From the NCBI GenBank assembly GCA_947037125.1, contig CAMQTJ010000014.1, positions 1-39,973 of the forward strand: a DNA stretch of 39,973 nucleotides, written 5' to 3'. This document shows positions 32,551-39,973 of the stretch, piece by piece. The notes under the pieces were generated by a model. That model worked only from the letters and a program-made list of their open reading frames with translations, made no database searches and was not told the DNA's origin. The position numbers were made by a program, and so were the translations under genes. Position 1 is the first letter of the stretch, and the number at the start of each line of letters is the position of its first letter. This DNA is from an uncultured Holdemania sp. GTDB lineage: Bacteria > Bacillota_I > Bacilli_A > Erysipelotrichales > Erysipelotrichaceae.

Positions 32551-34557
32551 ATGGATATTAATAATTTGAAATTAACAAATGCCCAATTAAAACTATTAGA
32601 AAAATTAGATTTAAAATCAATTGAAGATATCTTAACTTTTTATCCTTTTCGGTATGATGCAATAGAAGATATTCCATTTTGTAATTGGCAAATAAATGAT
32701 AAGGTTTGTTTTGAAGGTTTTATTTGTAGTAATGTACAAACAAGTTTTTATGCTAAGAATAAAAGTTATTGTAAATTTAATGTAGAGAGTAAAGATAATA
32801 CTTTTTCATGTACTGTTTTTAATCGTCCTTGGGCTAAAAGTTTAAAGGTAGGTCAAAAGATATTTATAATGGGAAAATATGAAAATTATAATAATGTTTC
32901 TATTATTCAATATAATTTAAACTCTTTAAGTGAACAAGTAGGAATCAGTGCAATTTATTCCTTGAAAGAGAAAATGAGTCAAAAAATGATTTATAAAATA
33001 ATGGATTCTGTATTTAAACAATATTATGGTTATATAGAGAATATTATACCAAATAGTTTGATGGTTAAATATCAATTGTTAGATCGTAAAGATGCTTTAA
33101 GGTGTATACATTTTCCAAAAAGTCAAACTGAAATTAAATTAGCACTAAGAACTTTAAAGTATGAAGAATTTTTAAAATTTAATATGTCTTTGCAATTAAT
33201 GAAATTAAACAATACAATTAAATTAGGTTGTACTAAAGTTTTTGATGAATTTAAAATAAGACAATTAATTGATAGTCAACCTTTTGATTTAACTAATGAT
33301 CAATTAAATACAATAGATGAAATAGTTAAAGATAGTAAAAGCGAAAAATCAATGTATCGTTTAATTTTAGGCGATGTAGGTTGTGGTAAAACAATAGTTG
33401 CAGCAGTTGGTATGTATTTAAATTTTTTAGCCAATAAACAATCGGCATTAATGGTTCCAACAGAGATTTTAGCAAAGCAACATTTAGAATCACTGTTAGA
33501 GATATTTGATGGTTACGGTATTAAAATTAAATGCTTATATTCAGCTCTTAGTGAAAGTGAAAAAAGAAAAATAAAAGATGAGTTAGCCAATGATGAAATT
33601 GATATTATTGTAGGCACTCATTCACTTATTCAAGATGATGTAACTTTTAGTAATCTTGGAATTGTAGTGGCAGATGAACAACATCGATTTGGAGTTAATC
33701 AACGTAAAAAATTAGTTGAAAAAGGTAAGAACATCGATTTTTTATTAATGAGTGCAACACCTATTCCTCGTACTTTAGCAAATACTATTTATGGTGATAT
33801 GGATGTTTCAATTATTAAGTCGATGCCTAAAAATCGTTTAAGTGTAATAACTAAGTTAATTAAAAAAAATTCACTTATTACAATAGTTGATGATTTAAAA
33901 CAACACTTAATTAATAATGATCAAATATATGTTATTTGTGCATCTATTGAAGATAGTGAAAATTTTAAAGCTCGAAGTGTTATTGAAATAAAACAACAAC
34001 TTGGTCAAGTATTTAATGGCTATAATGTTGAAATGTTGCATGGAAAGATGTCATCAGCTGAAAAAGATTTAATTATGGATGATTTTAGAATGAATAAAAT
34101 TAATGTTTTAGTTAGTACTACAGTAATTGAAGTTGGGGTTAATGTAAAAAATGCGAATGTTATGGTTATTTATGATGCTCATCGTTTTGGAATGTCTCAA
34201 ATACATCAATTGCGTGGTAGAATTATCAGAGGTAATAAACAGGGTATTTGTTATTTACTTACAAGTAGTAGTGATAAAGATACCTTAAATCGCCTATCAA
34301 TTTGTGAAAAATGCAGTGATGGCTTCGAATTATCAATGCAAGATTTGAAATTTAGGGGCGCTGGTGATATACTAGGTACTAGACAAAGTGGTTTACCAAG
34401 TTTTATCTTAGGTGATTTATTTAACGATAGTAAAATTATAGAAATATCTAAACAAGATTGTATGATAATTATGAGTAATTTAGATAATTTAGAAAATATA
34501 CAATTTTTAGATTATATGAGTAATAAAATGAATGAAATTAATAAATATATAGATTAG
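32551..34557 (+). CDS. recG: ATP-dependent DNA helicase RecG
   Basis: A 668-residue helicase that remodels stalled replication forks and branched recombination intermediates. An N-terminal wedge/OB domain (about 45-150) precedes the two motor domains: Walker A GDVGCGKT (about 275), DEQH box ADEQHRFGVNQ, SATPIPRTLA, then STTVIEVGVNVKNA and the QLRGRIIRG motif. The TRG-like C-terminal part GFELSMQDLKFRGAGDILGTRQSG is present (parts: LKFRGAGDILG). Length is typical. A ten-base gap separates it from rnc, so they form one operon. Confidence 0.96.
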   Translation: MDINNLKLTNAQLKLLEKLDLKSIEDILTFYPFRYDAIEDIPFCNWQINDKVCFEGFICSNVQTSFYAKNKSYCKFNVESKDNTFSCTVFNRPWAKSLKVGQKIFIMGKYENYNNVSIIQYNLNSLSEQVGISAIYSLKEKMSQKMIYKIMDSVFKQYYGYIENIIPNSLMVKYQLLDRKDALRCIHFPKSQTEIKLALRTLKYEEFLKFNMSLQLMKLNNTIKLGCTKVFDEFKIRQLIDSQPFDLTNDQLNTIDEIVKDSKSEKSMYRLILGDVGCGKTIVAAVGMYLNFLANKQSALMVPTEILAKQHLESLLEIFDGYGIKIKCLYSALSESEKRKIKDELANDEIDIIVGTHSLIQDDVTFSNLGIVVADEQHRFGVNQRKKLVEKGKNIDFLLMSATPIPRTLANTIYGDMDVSIIKSMPKNRLSVITKLIKKNSLITIVDDLKQHLINNDQIYVICASIEDSENFKARSVIEIKQQLGQVFNGYNVEMLHGKMSSAEKDLIMDDFRMNKINVLVSTTVIEVGVNVKNANVMVIYDAHRFGMSQIHQLRGRIIRGNKQGICYLLTSSSDKDTLNRLSICEKCSDGFELSMQDLKFRGAGDILGTRQSGLPSFILGDLFNDSKIIEISKQDCMIIMSNLDNLENIQFLDYMSNKMNEINKYID

Positions 34558-34566
34558 GGAGATTAT

Positions 34567-35247
34567 ATGAATATTAAAGAATATTTAAAAGAAAAAGGAA
34601 TAGTTTGTAATGATTTTAGATTAATTGATCAAGCCTTTACACACTCATCGTATGTCAATGAACATAAGAAGGTTAACATTGATAATGAGCGACTTGAATT
34701 TATGGGTGATGCTGTATTACAAATTTGGGTTAGTGACCGTTTAATGCGTCTTAAAGAGCCTTTAAGCGAAGGAAAGATGACAACTTTGCGTTCTCAATTA
34801 GTTTGTGAAACATCATTAGCTAAATATGCTCGTGAACTAAAACTTGCACAGTTTTTAAAACTTGGTATTGGTGAAGAAAAAACTGGAGGACGAGATCGTA
34901 ATTCGATTTTAGCCGACATGTTTGAGGCGTTATTAGGTGCAGTTTATCTAACGACATCAATGTCTGAAATAGATAAAATATTGGATGAGGTTATATCACC
35001 ATACCTAGTAAATCCCTTAAATGCAATTATTATCGATTATAAAACAAAACTACAAGAATATGTGCAAGCAGATCTTAGAAAAAGTGTGAACTATGAAGTT
35101 GTTTCGGCAAGTGGACCTTCAAATAAACCTACATTTGAAATGTGTGTGAAAATGGATGAAATAATCTTAGGTATAGGTAGTGGTAGTAGTAAAAAAGCAG
35201 CAGAGCAAATGGCGGCAAAAAATGCTTTTGATAAATTAGCTAAATAA
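34567..35247 (+). CDS. rnc: Ribonuclease III
   Basis: A 226-residue endonuclease that processes rRNA precursors and structured mRNA. The nuclease domain has the signature NERLEFMGDAVLQ and the second metal-binding block DMFEALLGAVY. A C-terminal double-stranded RNA-binding domain (about 155-225) ends in GSGSSKKAAEQMAAKNAF. In most Bacillota rnc follows acpP; here it follows recG directly. GGGAGA precedes the ATG. Confidence 0.96.
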   Translation: MNIKEYLKEKGIVCNDFRLIDQAFTHSSYVNEHKKVNIDNERLEFMGDAVLQIWVSDRLMRLKEPLSEGKMTTLRSQLVCETSLAKYARELKLAQFLKLGIGEEKTGGRDRNSILADMFEALLGAVYLTTSMSEIDKILDEVISPYLVNPLNAIIIDYKTKLQEYVQADLRKSVNYEVVSASGPSNKPTFEMCVKMDEIILGIGSGSSKKAAEQMAAKNAFDKLAK

Positions 35248-35279
35248 ATATATAAAATAAATTGATAATGGAGGTTAAA

Positions 35280-35735
35280 ATGGATAGACAAGAAAAGGTC
35301 ACATTAACAAATTTATGTATGGTATATGATGATTTTGGCAATGTACTAATAGAAAATCGTGTGTCTAAAAGTTATAGTGGAATAACCTTTCCAGGTGGTC
35401 ATGTAAATGTAGGTGAATCATTTGTTGATTCAGTAATTAGAGAAGTATTTGAAGAAACAGGGTTAACAATAAAAAATCCCATATTATGTGGTATAAAGCA
35501 TTGGACAAATGAAGATCAATCACGTTACATTGTTTTTTGTTATAAAACTAAATATTTTAATGGTACAATAACTTCATCACATGAAGGTGAAATTAAATGG
35601 GTAAATATTAATGATTTATCACAAATGAATTTAGTACATGATATGCAAGAAACACTTAAAGTGTTTTTAGATGATAAAGTTCAAGAATATCACGGAGTAT
35701 ATTTAAATGATAAATGGAATATACTTTTAAAATAA
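35280..35735 (+). CDS. Nudix hydrolase (MutT-like)
   Basis: A 151-residue Nudix enzyme that cleaves nucleoside-diphosphate-linked compounds; MutT-like members remove oxidised nucleotides. The Nudix box is complete: G-HVNVG-E-SFVDSVI-REVFEETGL (Gly-x5-Glu-x7-Arg-Glu-U-x-Glu-Glu-x-Gly-U). The entry LTNLCMVYDDFGNVLIENR and EGEIKWVNINDL are also typical. Start ATG 35280 with GGAGGT at 35270-35275; in-frame ATGs upstream overlap that site. Follows rnc by 32 bases and ends at a terminator, so it closes the recG-rnc operon. Substrate unknown. Confidence 0.9.
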   Translation: MDRQEKVTLTNLCMVYDDFGNVLIENRVSKSYSGITFPGGHVNVGESFVDSVIREVFEETGLTIKNPILCGIKHWTNEDQSRYIVFCYKTKYFNGTITSSHEGEIKWVNINDLSQMNLVHDMQETLKVFLDDKVQEYHGVYLNDKWNILLK

Positions 35736-35749
35736 TAATTAATTGATAT

Positions 35750-35777
35750 AAAAAAATACTTTATTGTATTTTTTTTA
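35750..35777 (+). terminator. Terminator after the Nudix gene
   Basis: AAAAAAATAC (35750-35759), six-base loop, GTATTTTTTTT (35766-35776). Confidence 0.8.
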
Positions 35778-35851
35778 TTATTGTAGCTATACAAATTTAT
35801 TTATAATAAAAGAATAAATATTATGATTATAATATTTATTTACTACAAATT

Positions 35852-35867
35852 ATGGTAGCGATTACAA
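35852..35867 (-). promoter_or_regulatory. cre site upstream of the alcohol dehydrogenase gene
   Basis: Read on the minus strand the site is TTGTAATCGCTACCAT, which fits WTGNAANCGNWNNCWW at every fixed position. It matches the ppdK cre at 14 of 16 bases. It lies about 65 bp upstream of the likely start of transcription (TATAAT at 35916-35921), a distance more usual for CcpA activation than for repression. Confidence 0.75.
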
Positions 35868-35927
35868 TATTTTTAATAAAAGGATAAAACTTAGTTGTTT
35901 TTGATTGACTTAATTTATAATAATCAG

Positions 35928-35945
35928 TTATCATATAAATGATAA
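35928..35945. promoter_or_regulatory. Perfect inverted repeat near the dehydrogenase start of transcription
   Basis: TTATCAT (35928-35934), ATAA, ATGATAA (35939-35945). It lies just after TATAAT (35916-35921), between promoter and ribosome binding site, so a bound regulator could block transcription. I cannot assign the regulator; it does not match the Rex consensus. Confidence 0.5.
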
Positions 35946-35971
35946 TGTTACTAAAAGAAAGAGGAAATCAA

Positions 35972-37147
35972 ATGGAAAATTTTAGTTTTTATAGTCCAAC
36001 ATATTTTGTTTTTGGAAAAGATACAGAGTCACAGGCAGGTGCTTATGTAAAAAAGTTTGGCGGAACTAGAGTATTATTGCATTATGGTTCAAATTCAGCT
36101 GAAAAATCAGGGTTATTGGATCGTGTTAAAAAATCTTTAGATTTAGAAAATATTACATATGTACAACTTGGTGGTGCACAACCAAATCCTAGAAGTGGAT
36201 TAGTTTATACAGGAATAAAATTGTGTCGTCAAGAAAAAGTTGATTTTATCTTAGCAATTGGTGGTGGTAGTGCAATTGATTCAGCTAAAGCTATTGCAAT
36301 AGGTGTTCCTTATGAGGGTGATTTTTGGGACTTTTATCAAGGTAAAGAAGTAGTAGAAGGAATTAAAATCGGTACTATACTTACAATTGCAGCAGCTGGT
36401 AGTGAAGGGTCTGGCGGTTCTGTAATTACTAAAGAAGAAGGTATGTTTAAACGTTCAGCAGGTGGCGATTGTATGCGACCATTATTTTCAATCTTAAATC
36501 CTGAATTAACACAAACATTACCACCATATCAAACAGCAAGTGGTTCAGCTGATATAATTGCCCATATTTTAGAAAGATATTTTACAAACACTAAAAATGT
36601 TGAAGTGACTGATAGACTATGCGAAAGTTTATTGTTAACTATGATTAATGAAGTGCCTAAAGTAATGAAAGATCCAAATGATTATGAAGCAAGGGCTAAT
36701 ATTATGTGGGCGGGAATGACTGCTCATAATAATATTGTTGGTGTTGGTCGTCAACAAGATTGGGCATCACATAACATTGAACATGAATTATCAGCAGAAT
36801 ATGATTGTGCTCATGGTGCAGGACTTGCTGTTGTATTTCCAGCATGGATGAAGTATGTTGTAGATCATGATGTTAATCGTTTTGCACAAATTGCAACAAG
36901 AGTTTGGGGATGTCAAATGGACTTTGAAAATCCTAAAAACACAGCACTTAAAGGTATTGAATGTCTTGAAAAATTCTTTGTATCAATTGGTATGCCCACT
37001 AATTTTAAAGAGTTAGGTGCAAAAGAGGAAGATATTACTAAAATGGCAAATGTTGCATGTTTTGGTGATAATGCTGTTGGCTATGTCGGTAATTTTGTAC
37101 GTCTAAATCAAGAGGATATTGAAAATATTTATCGTTTAATGTTATAA
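35972..37147 (+). CDS. Iron-containing alcohol dehydrogenase (butanol dehydrogenase type)
   Basis: A 391-residue NAD(P)H-dependent dehydrogenase that reduces aldehydes to alcohols, consuming reducing power in fermentation. The nucleotide-binding part has FILAIGGGSAIDSAKAIA (about 85-103). The metal site is visible: Asp and His in SADIIAHILERYF, His in SHNIEHELSAEYD and His in CAHGAGLAVVFPAW. It matches the YugJ/BdhA type in length. Start ATG 35972 with AGAGGAAA upstream; the ATG at 35939 lies inside the palindrome. Monocistronic, with a cre and a palindrome in its promoter region. Confidence 0.93.
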   Translation: MENFSFYSPTYFVFGKDTESQAGAYVKKFGGTRVLLHYGSNSAEKSGLLDRVKKSLDLENITYVQLGGAQPNPRSGLVYTGIKLCRQEKVDFILAIGGGSAIDSAKAIAIGVPYEGDFWDFYQGKEVVEGIKIGTILTIAAAGSEGSGGSVITKEEGMFKRSAGGDCMRPLFSILNPELTQTLPPYQTASGSADIIAHILERYFTNTKNVEVTDRLCESLLLTMINEVPKVMKDPNDYEARANIMWAGMTAHNNIVGVGRQQDWASHNIEHELSAEYDCAHGAGLAVVFPAWMKYVVDHDVNRFAQIATRVWGCQMDFENPKNTALKGIECLEKFFVSIGMPTNFKELGAKEEDITKMANVACFGDNAVGYVGNFVRLNQEDIENIYRLML

Positions 37148-37165
37148 ATGATAAAATGTTAAATT

Positions 37166-37193
37166 AAAAGAAAACTTATGTTTTCTTTTTTTT
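37166..37193 (+). terminator. Terminator after the dehydrogenase gene
   Basis: AAAAGAAAAC (37166-37175), loop TTAT, GTTTTCTTTT (37180-37189), then TTTT. Confidence 0.85.
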
Positions 37194-37269
37194 AGGTTTA
37201 TAGTGTTTATTTTTAATATATTATTGTATAAGTTGCAATATAAATCATATATTGAATTGAGGTGATTTG

Positions 37270-37731
37270 ATGATTAATGAAAAAGGATTTAAGTATCTTA
37301 CAATTTGTTTAGCTATTATTTATTCTGCTACATTTATTTTGTTTTTTACTTTTAATGGTGGTGTTAACACAACAAAAAAACCGTCTAATGATTTTACACG
37401 ATCTAATGAAAGTGTTACAAGTATTAATGAAGAAAAAGTTTTTAATTGGGTTCAACTTGGTATATTTAAAGAGCAATCTTCAATGGATTTATTAATTAGT
37501 GAATTAAAAACATTAGGTGTTGATAGTTATTCAGTAACTAAAAATGGACTGAATTATTTAGTAGCTGGGATTAGTAATGATGCAAATTCAACAAATAATA
37601 TCATTAAAATTTGTGATGAAAACAATATTGAATACATGCTTAAGAATAAAAAAATTAATGATCAAGCAACAATTGACTTATATAATAATCAAAAGTTTCA
37701 AGAATTTATGGAGGTAGTATTATTGGATTAA
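37270..37731 (+). CDS. SPOR-domain-like membrane protein
   Basis: A 153-residue protein with one N-terminal membrane segment (about 8-27), a Ser/Asn-rich linker, then a domain starting VFNWVQLGIFKEQSSMDLLISEL (parts: NWVQLGIFKEQ, LLISELKTLGV) that resembles the SPOR peptidoglycan-binding repeat ('VQLGxFxxxxxAxxLxxxL'). Such proteins bind denuded glycan at the septum or act in spore formation. I start it at ATG 37270, seven bases after GAGG. Its 3' end overlaps radC by ten bases and contains the radC ribosome binding site. Confidence 0.75.
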   Translation: MINEKGFKYLTICLAIIYSATFILFFTFNGGVNTTKKPSNDFTRSNESVTSINEEKVFNWVQLGIFKEQSSMDLLISELKTLGVDSYSVTKNGLNYLVAGISNDANSTNNIIKICDENNIEYMLKNKKINDQATIDLYNNQKFQEFMEVVLLD

Positions 37732-38402
37732 TTAAAGAAATACCAAATGATGAAAGACCAAGAGAAAAGGCAATTAAGTATGGTGTTAGTGTATTGTCTA
37801 ATCGCGAATTGCTTGCAGTAGTAATACGTAATGGTACAGCATCATGTTCTAGTTTGGAAATAGCTGATCAAATAATTATTAAGTGTGGTGGTATGAATTT
37901 TTTACCGTCACTAACGATTTTTCAACTGTGTGAAATAAAAGGAATTCAAAAAATTAAGGCTATTGAAATATTAAGTTGTATTGAACTAAGTAAACGTGTT
38001 TTAAAAGAAAATATCTTTGAAAAGAATATTGTAACCTCACCAAAGGCTTTAATTGATTGGCTAAATATGGAAATAGGTAATATTAATCAGGAGTTATTTT
38101 TAGTTATTTATTTAAATGTTAAAAACCATATAATAAGTTATAAAATTCTTTTTAAGGGCACAGTTAATGCTTCTTTAGTTGATCCAAAAGAAATTTTTAA
38201 GGAAGCTTTTATGTTATCAGCATGCAAAATAATGATTGCTCATAATCATCCTTCAAATGATTTAACTCCTAGTAATGCAGATATTAATATAACTAAACAA
38301 ATCATTAAAATAGCTCAATTAGTTGATATTGAATTCTTAGATCATTTAATTATTTCGTGTAATAATTACTTTAGTTTTAAACAAGAAGGATTAATTAATT
38401 GA
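37722..38402 (+). CDS. radC: RadC-family JAMM-domain protein, probable ATT start
   Basis: A RadC protein (cytoplasmic, JAB/JAMM metalloprotease fold, once thought a repair factor, role unproven). The JAMM motif is complete: His174-Asn-His176-Pro-Ser, then TPSNADI. The conserved RadC N-terminus (IKEIPNDERPREKAIKYG, then LSNRELLA) is encoded upstream of the first usual start codon (TTG 37794). In that frame there is no ATG, GTG or TTG between the stop at 37686-37688 and 37794. GGAGGT (37710-37715) lies six bases before ATT 37722, which gives 226 residues, the normal RadC length. An AUU start is therefore the best reading; a sequence error is possible. Confidence 0.85.
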   Translation: MGLIKEIPNDERPREKAIKYGVSVLSNRELLAVVIRNGTASCSSLEIADQIIIKCGGMNFLPSLTIFQLCEIKGIQKIKAIEILSCIELSKRVLKENIFEKNIVTSPKALIDWLNMEIGNINQELFLVIYLNVKNHIISYKILFKGTVNASLVDPKEIFKEAFMLSACKIMIAHNHPSNDLTPSNADINITKQIIKIAQLVDIEFLDHLIISCNNYFSFKQEGLIN

Positions 38403-38426
38403 AATTGTGCAATAATATTGTATAAT
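38399..38426 (+). promoter_or_regulatory. Promoter of mreC
   Basis: TTGAAA (38399-38404), 16-bp spacer, TATAAT (38421-38426). It overlaps the radC stop codon. Confidence 0.65.
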
Positions 38427-38441
38427 ACATATGGTGATTAT

Positions 38442-39287
38442 ATGAAAAAGGAATTTATTAAGAAAATATTAATGTTAGTTATGGGGATAATTTTAAGTGC
38501 ATCAATGATTTTAGGAACAGTTAATTTAGCTTATCACAATGAAGTTAAATTGAACTCTTTTTATAATATATATAGTACATTAAAATATTCATTTATTGAT
38601 TATCCCTTTGAGTTTATAAAAGATATAGGTAGTAATTTAGTTTTGATGTGGGATGCAGTTGATGAAAATAAACAATTAAAAGAGCAACTAGCTAAAAATG
38701 ATTTATTGAGTAATGAAGTTGATATTTTAAGGCGTGAAAATGCTGATCTTTTAGACATGCTTAATTTAGATAAATCTATAAGTGCATATAATTTAATCTC
38801 AACAGCTTTAATCAATCGCAATGTCGAAACATATAACAACACAATTTTAATTAATGTGGGTGAAGATGATGGTGTTGTAAAGGATTTTGCTGTGATTAAT
38901 AGTGAAGGATTAATTGGAAAAGTTGTCTCAACTACTAAAAATACAAGTATAGTGAAACTTTTGACTACGACAGATAATAGTAATCAAGTTTCAATAAGTA
39001 TTAAAATTGATGAATCGACTTATGTGGATGCTATAATGGAACGCTATGATTATGAAACAGGTTGCTATATTGCGAAATTATTAGTGTCTAATAATTCAAT
39101 TACCAAAGACATGAGCGTAATTAGTAGTGGAATGGGACAAGTATTTCCTAAAGGTTTACTTGTAGGTAATGTTAAGAGTATTGAAAATATTGAAGATGGT
39201 ATCGGAATGAAACTTTACATAGAGCCAATTGTGAATTTTTCTAATCTTGATTATTTATATGTTGTAAGTAGGGAAGTTTATGAGTAA
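38442..39287 (+). CDS. mreC: Rod-shape protein MreC
   Basis: A 281-residue bitopic protein that links MreB filaments to wall synthases outside the membrane. One N-terminal membrane segment (about 7-28), a coiled coil (about 62-95, VDENKQLKEQLAKNDLLSNEVDILRREN; heptads clear), then the beta-rich domain with NNTILINVGEDDGVVKDFAVI, GLIGKVV and VFPKGLLVGNV. Start at ATG 38442 with GGTGAT upstream. It overlaps mreD by eight bases. No mreB is in the window. Confidence 0.94.
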   Translation: MKKEFIKKILMLVMGIILSASMILGTVNLAYHNEVKLNSFYNIYSTLKYSFIDYPFEFIKDIGSNLVLMWDAVDENKQLKEQLAKNDLLSNEVDILRRENADLLDMLNLDKSISAYNLISTALINRNVETYNNTILINVGEDDGVVKDFAVINSEGLIGKVVSTTKNTSIVKLLTTTDNSNQVSISIKIDESTYVDAIMERYDYETGCYIAKLLVSNNSITKDMSVISSGMGQVFPKGLLVGNVKSIENIEDGIGMKLYIEPIVNFSNLDYLYVVSREVYE

Positions 39288-39828
39288 TATAATTTATATT
39301 ATCATAGCTTTTTTACTAGATAATTTTATTAATTTAATTTCATTTAGTAATTTTAGTTATCAAAATTTTGTCTTTGTGCCATCGTTTGTTTTTGTTGCAT
39401 CATTGATTTTATTTAGTGAAGATGACTTTTATTATGGATTATTTAAAATATTTATAATTGGTATTATTAGTGATGTAATATTTTTTAATCCTATTTTTGC
39501 ATATACAATTAGTTATATAATTGCATATGTTTTATTGAAATTATGGCAAAAGAATTTAGGTAGGTCAATGTTAGAAACAATTATATTGTTTACTATACTT
39601 GTTTTTATCAAAGAAATTAGTATTTTTACATTGTATACCATTACTAATTATATTAGTATGCCTTTTGAGATTTTTATGATTAATCGTTGTATTATTACTG
39701 TAATATTGAATGTTTTTTCAATTATTATTTTGTTTTTTTTACTAGAAGTAAAAATTAATCATGATAATCGAAAGGCAATAATTCGTAAGTCTAATGAATC
39801 TTTATTTTTAAAACGCTTTAAAATTTAA
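39280..39828 (+). CDS. mreD: Rod-shape protein MreD
   Basis: A 182-residue polytopic protein with five or six membrane segments and a basic C-terminal tail. Sequence conservation in MreD is weak, so the call rests on topology, length and the eight-base overlap with mreC. It has the family's DFYYGLFKIFIIGIISDVIF block, in which a small acidic turn follows the second helix. It works with MreC and RodA in side-wall elongation. Confidence 0.85.
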   Translation: MSNIIYIIIAFLLDNFINLISFSNFSYQNFVFVPSFVFVASLILFSEDDFYYGLFKIFIIGIISDVIFFNPIFAYTISYIIAYVLLKLWQKNLGRSMLETIILFTILVFIKEISIFTLYTITNYISMPFEIFMINRCIITVILNVFSIIILFFLLEVKINHDNRKAIIRKSNESLFLKRFKI

Positions 39829-39911
39829 AATAATTTACTTTTATACTCTAATTCGACAAATTTCTAGCATTTGACTAGTTATACTTTAAATATGTTGAAA
39901 GGGGTAAGAAA

Positions 39912-39973
39912 ATGTCAAGATGTATTATGATTAGTAGTGGTAAAGGTGGAGTGGGGAAAAGCACAGTTTGTGC
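39912..39973 (+). CDS. minD: MinD septum-site ATPase (N-terminal part only)
   Basis: The window ends 20 codons into this gene. The visible part contains the deviant Walker A motif ISSGKGGVGKST of the MinD/ParA family, with the signature lysine. Position after mreC-mreD strongly favours MinD. AAAGGGG precedes the ATG. The usual minC between mreD and minD is absent: only 83 bases separate the two genes. Confidence 0.85.
   Translation, partial: MSRCIMISSGKGGVGKSTVC

Noticed and set aside
37720-37731. Frameshift fusion of the SPOR-like protein with RadC
   Set aside because: The frames would need a -1 shift, but no slippery heptamer is present, and a good ribosome binding site sits correctly for separate initiation.
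37794-38402. RadC starting at TTG 37794
   Set aside because: This start removes about 24 conserved residues (the RPREK region) and has no ribosome binding site.
39840-39911. Promoter for minD
   Set aside because: TTGACT and TATACT occur but with wrong spacing (three bases apart); no convincing pair was found, so none is annotated.

Overview
The window is AT-rich (well under one third G+C by eye). It carries low-GC Firmicutes (Bacillota) gene sets: ftsW-murG-murB-ftsQ, an Asp23/Gls24-like gene plus fakA, recG-rnc, mreC-mreD-minD, CcpA-type cre sites and a pyruvate phosphate dikinase. Flavin-based reductases without haem and an absence of aerobic genes suggest a fermentative anaerobe. An Erysipelotrichia-like gut bacterium is my best guess, but this is inference.

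Region 1 (1-2400) is an accessory stretch: an intact YefM/RelE-type toxin-antitoxin (TA) operon with a palindromic operator in its promoter, then a gene graveyard with a second, frameshifted TA pair on the minus strand and the last codons of an IS3-family transposase. Region 2 (2400-12600) holds pyruvate phosphate dikinase under a cre-containing promoter, an Rrf2 regulator, an unknown membrane protein plus lipoprotein, an arsenic operon (arsR, arsP-type permease, odd thioredoxin, arsC), a phosphohexomutase and a small P-loop protein. Region 3 (12600-14870) is a divergent DNA-damage cassette: a Y-family polymerase with a small partner gene faces a self-cleaving XRE-S24 repressor, with two matching 19-bp operators between them. 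Region 4 (15100-21200) is cell-wall synthesis and division, then fatty-acid kinase.

Region 5 (21300-29620) is the most unusual part. A YesN-type response regulator, a YesM-type histidine kinase and an orphan solute-binding protein form one overlapping unit. They are followed by two exported flavoprotein reductases with opposite domain order (FMN_bind-FAD and FAD-FMN_bind). No permease is present, so I read this as a three-component sensor controlling extracytoplasmic electron-acceptor reduction. A direct repeat (AATRCCGAT, 20-bp period) in front of the second reductase is a candidate binding site for the regulator. Region 6 (29680-39973) has an unknown secreted membrane protein, VanZ-like and YitT-like membrane proteins, recG, rnc, a Nudix hydrolase, an iron alcohol dehydrogenase with a second cre, a SPOR-like protein, radC apparently starting at an ATT codon, then mreC, mreD and the first codons of minD.

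All calls come from reading the sequence; no database search was run.
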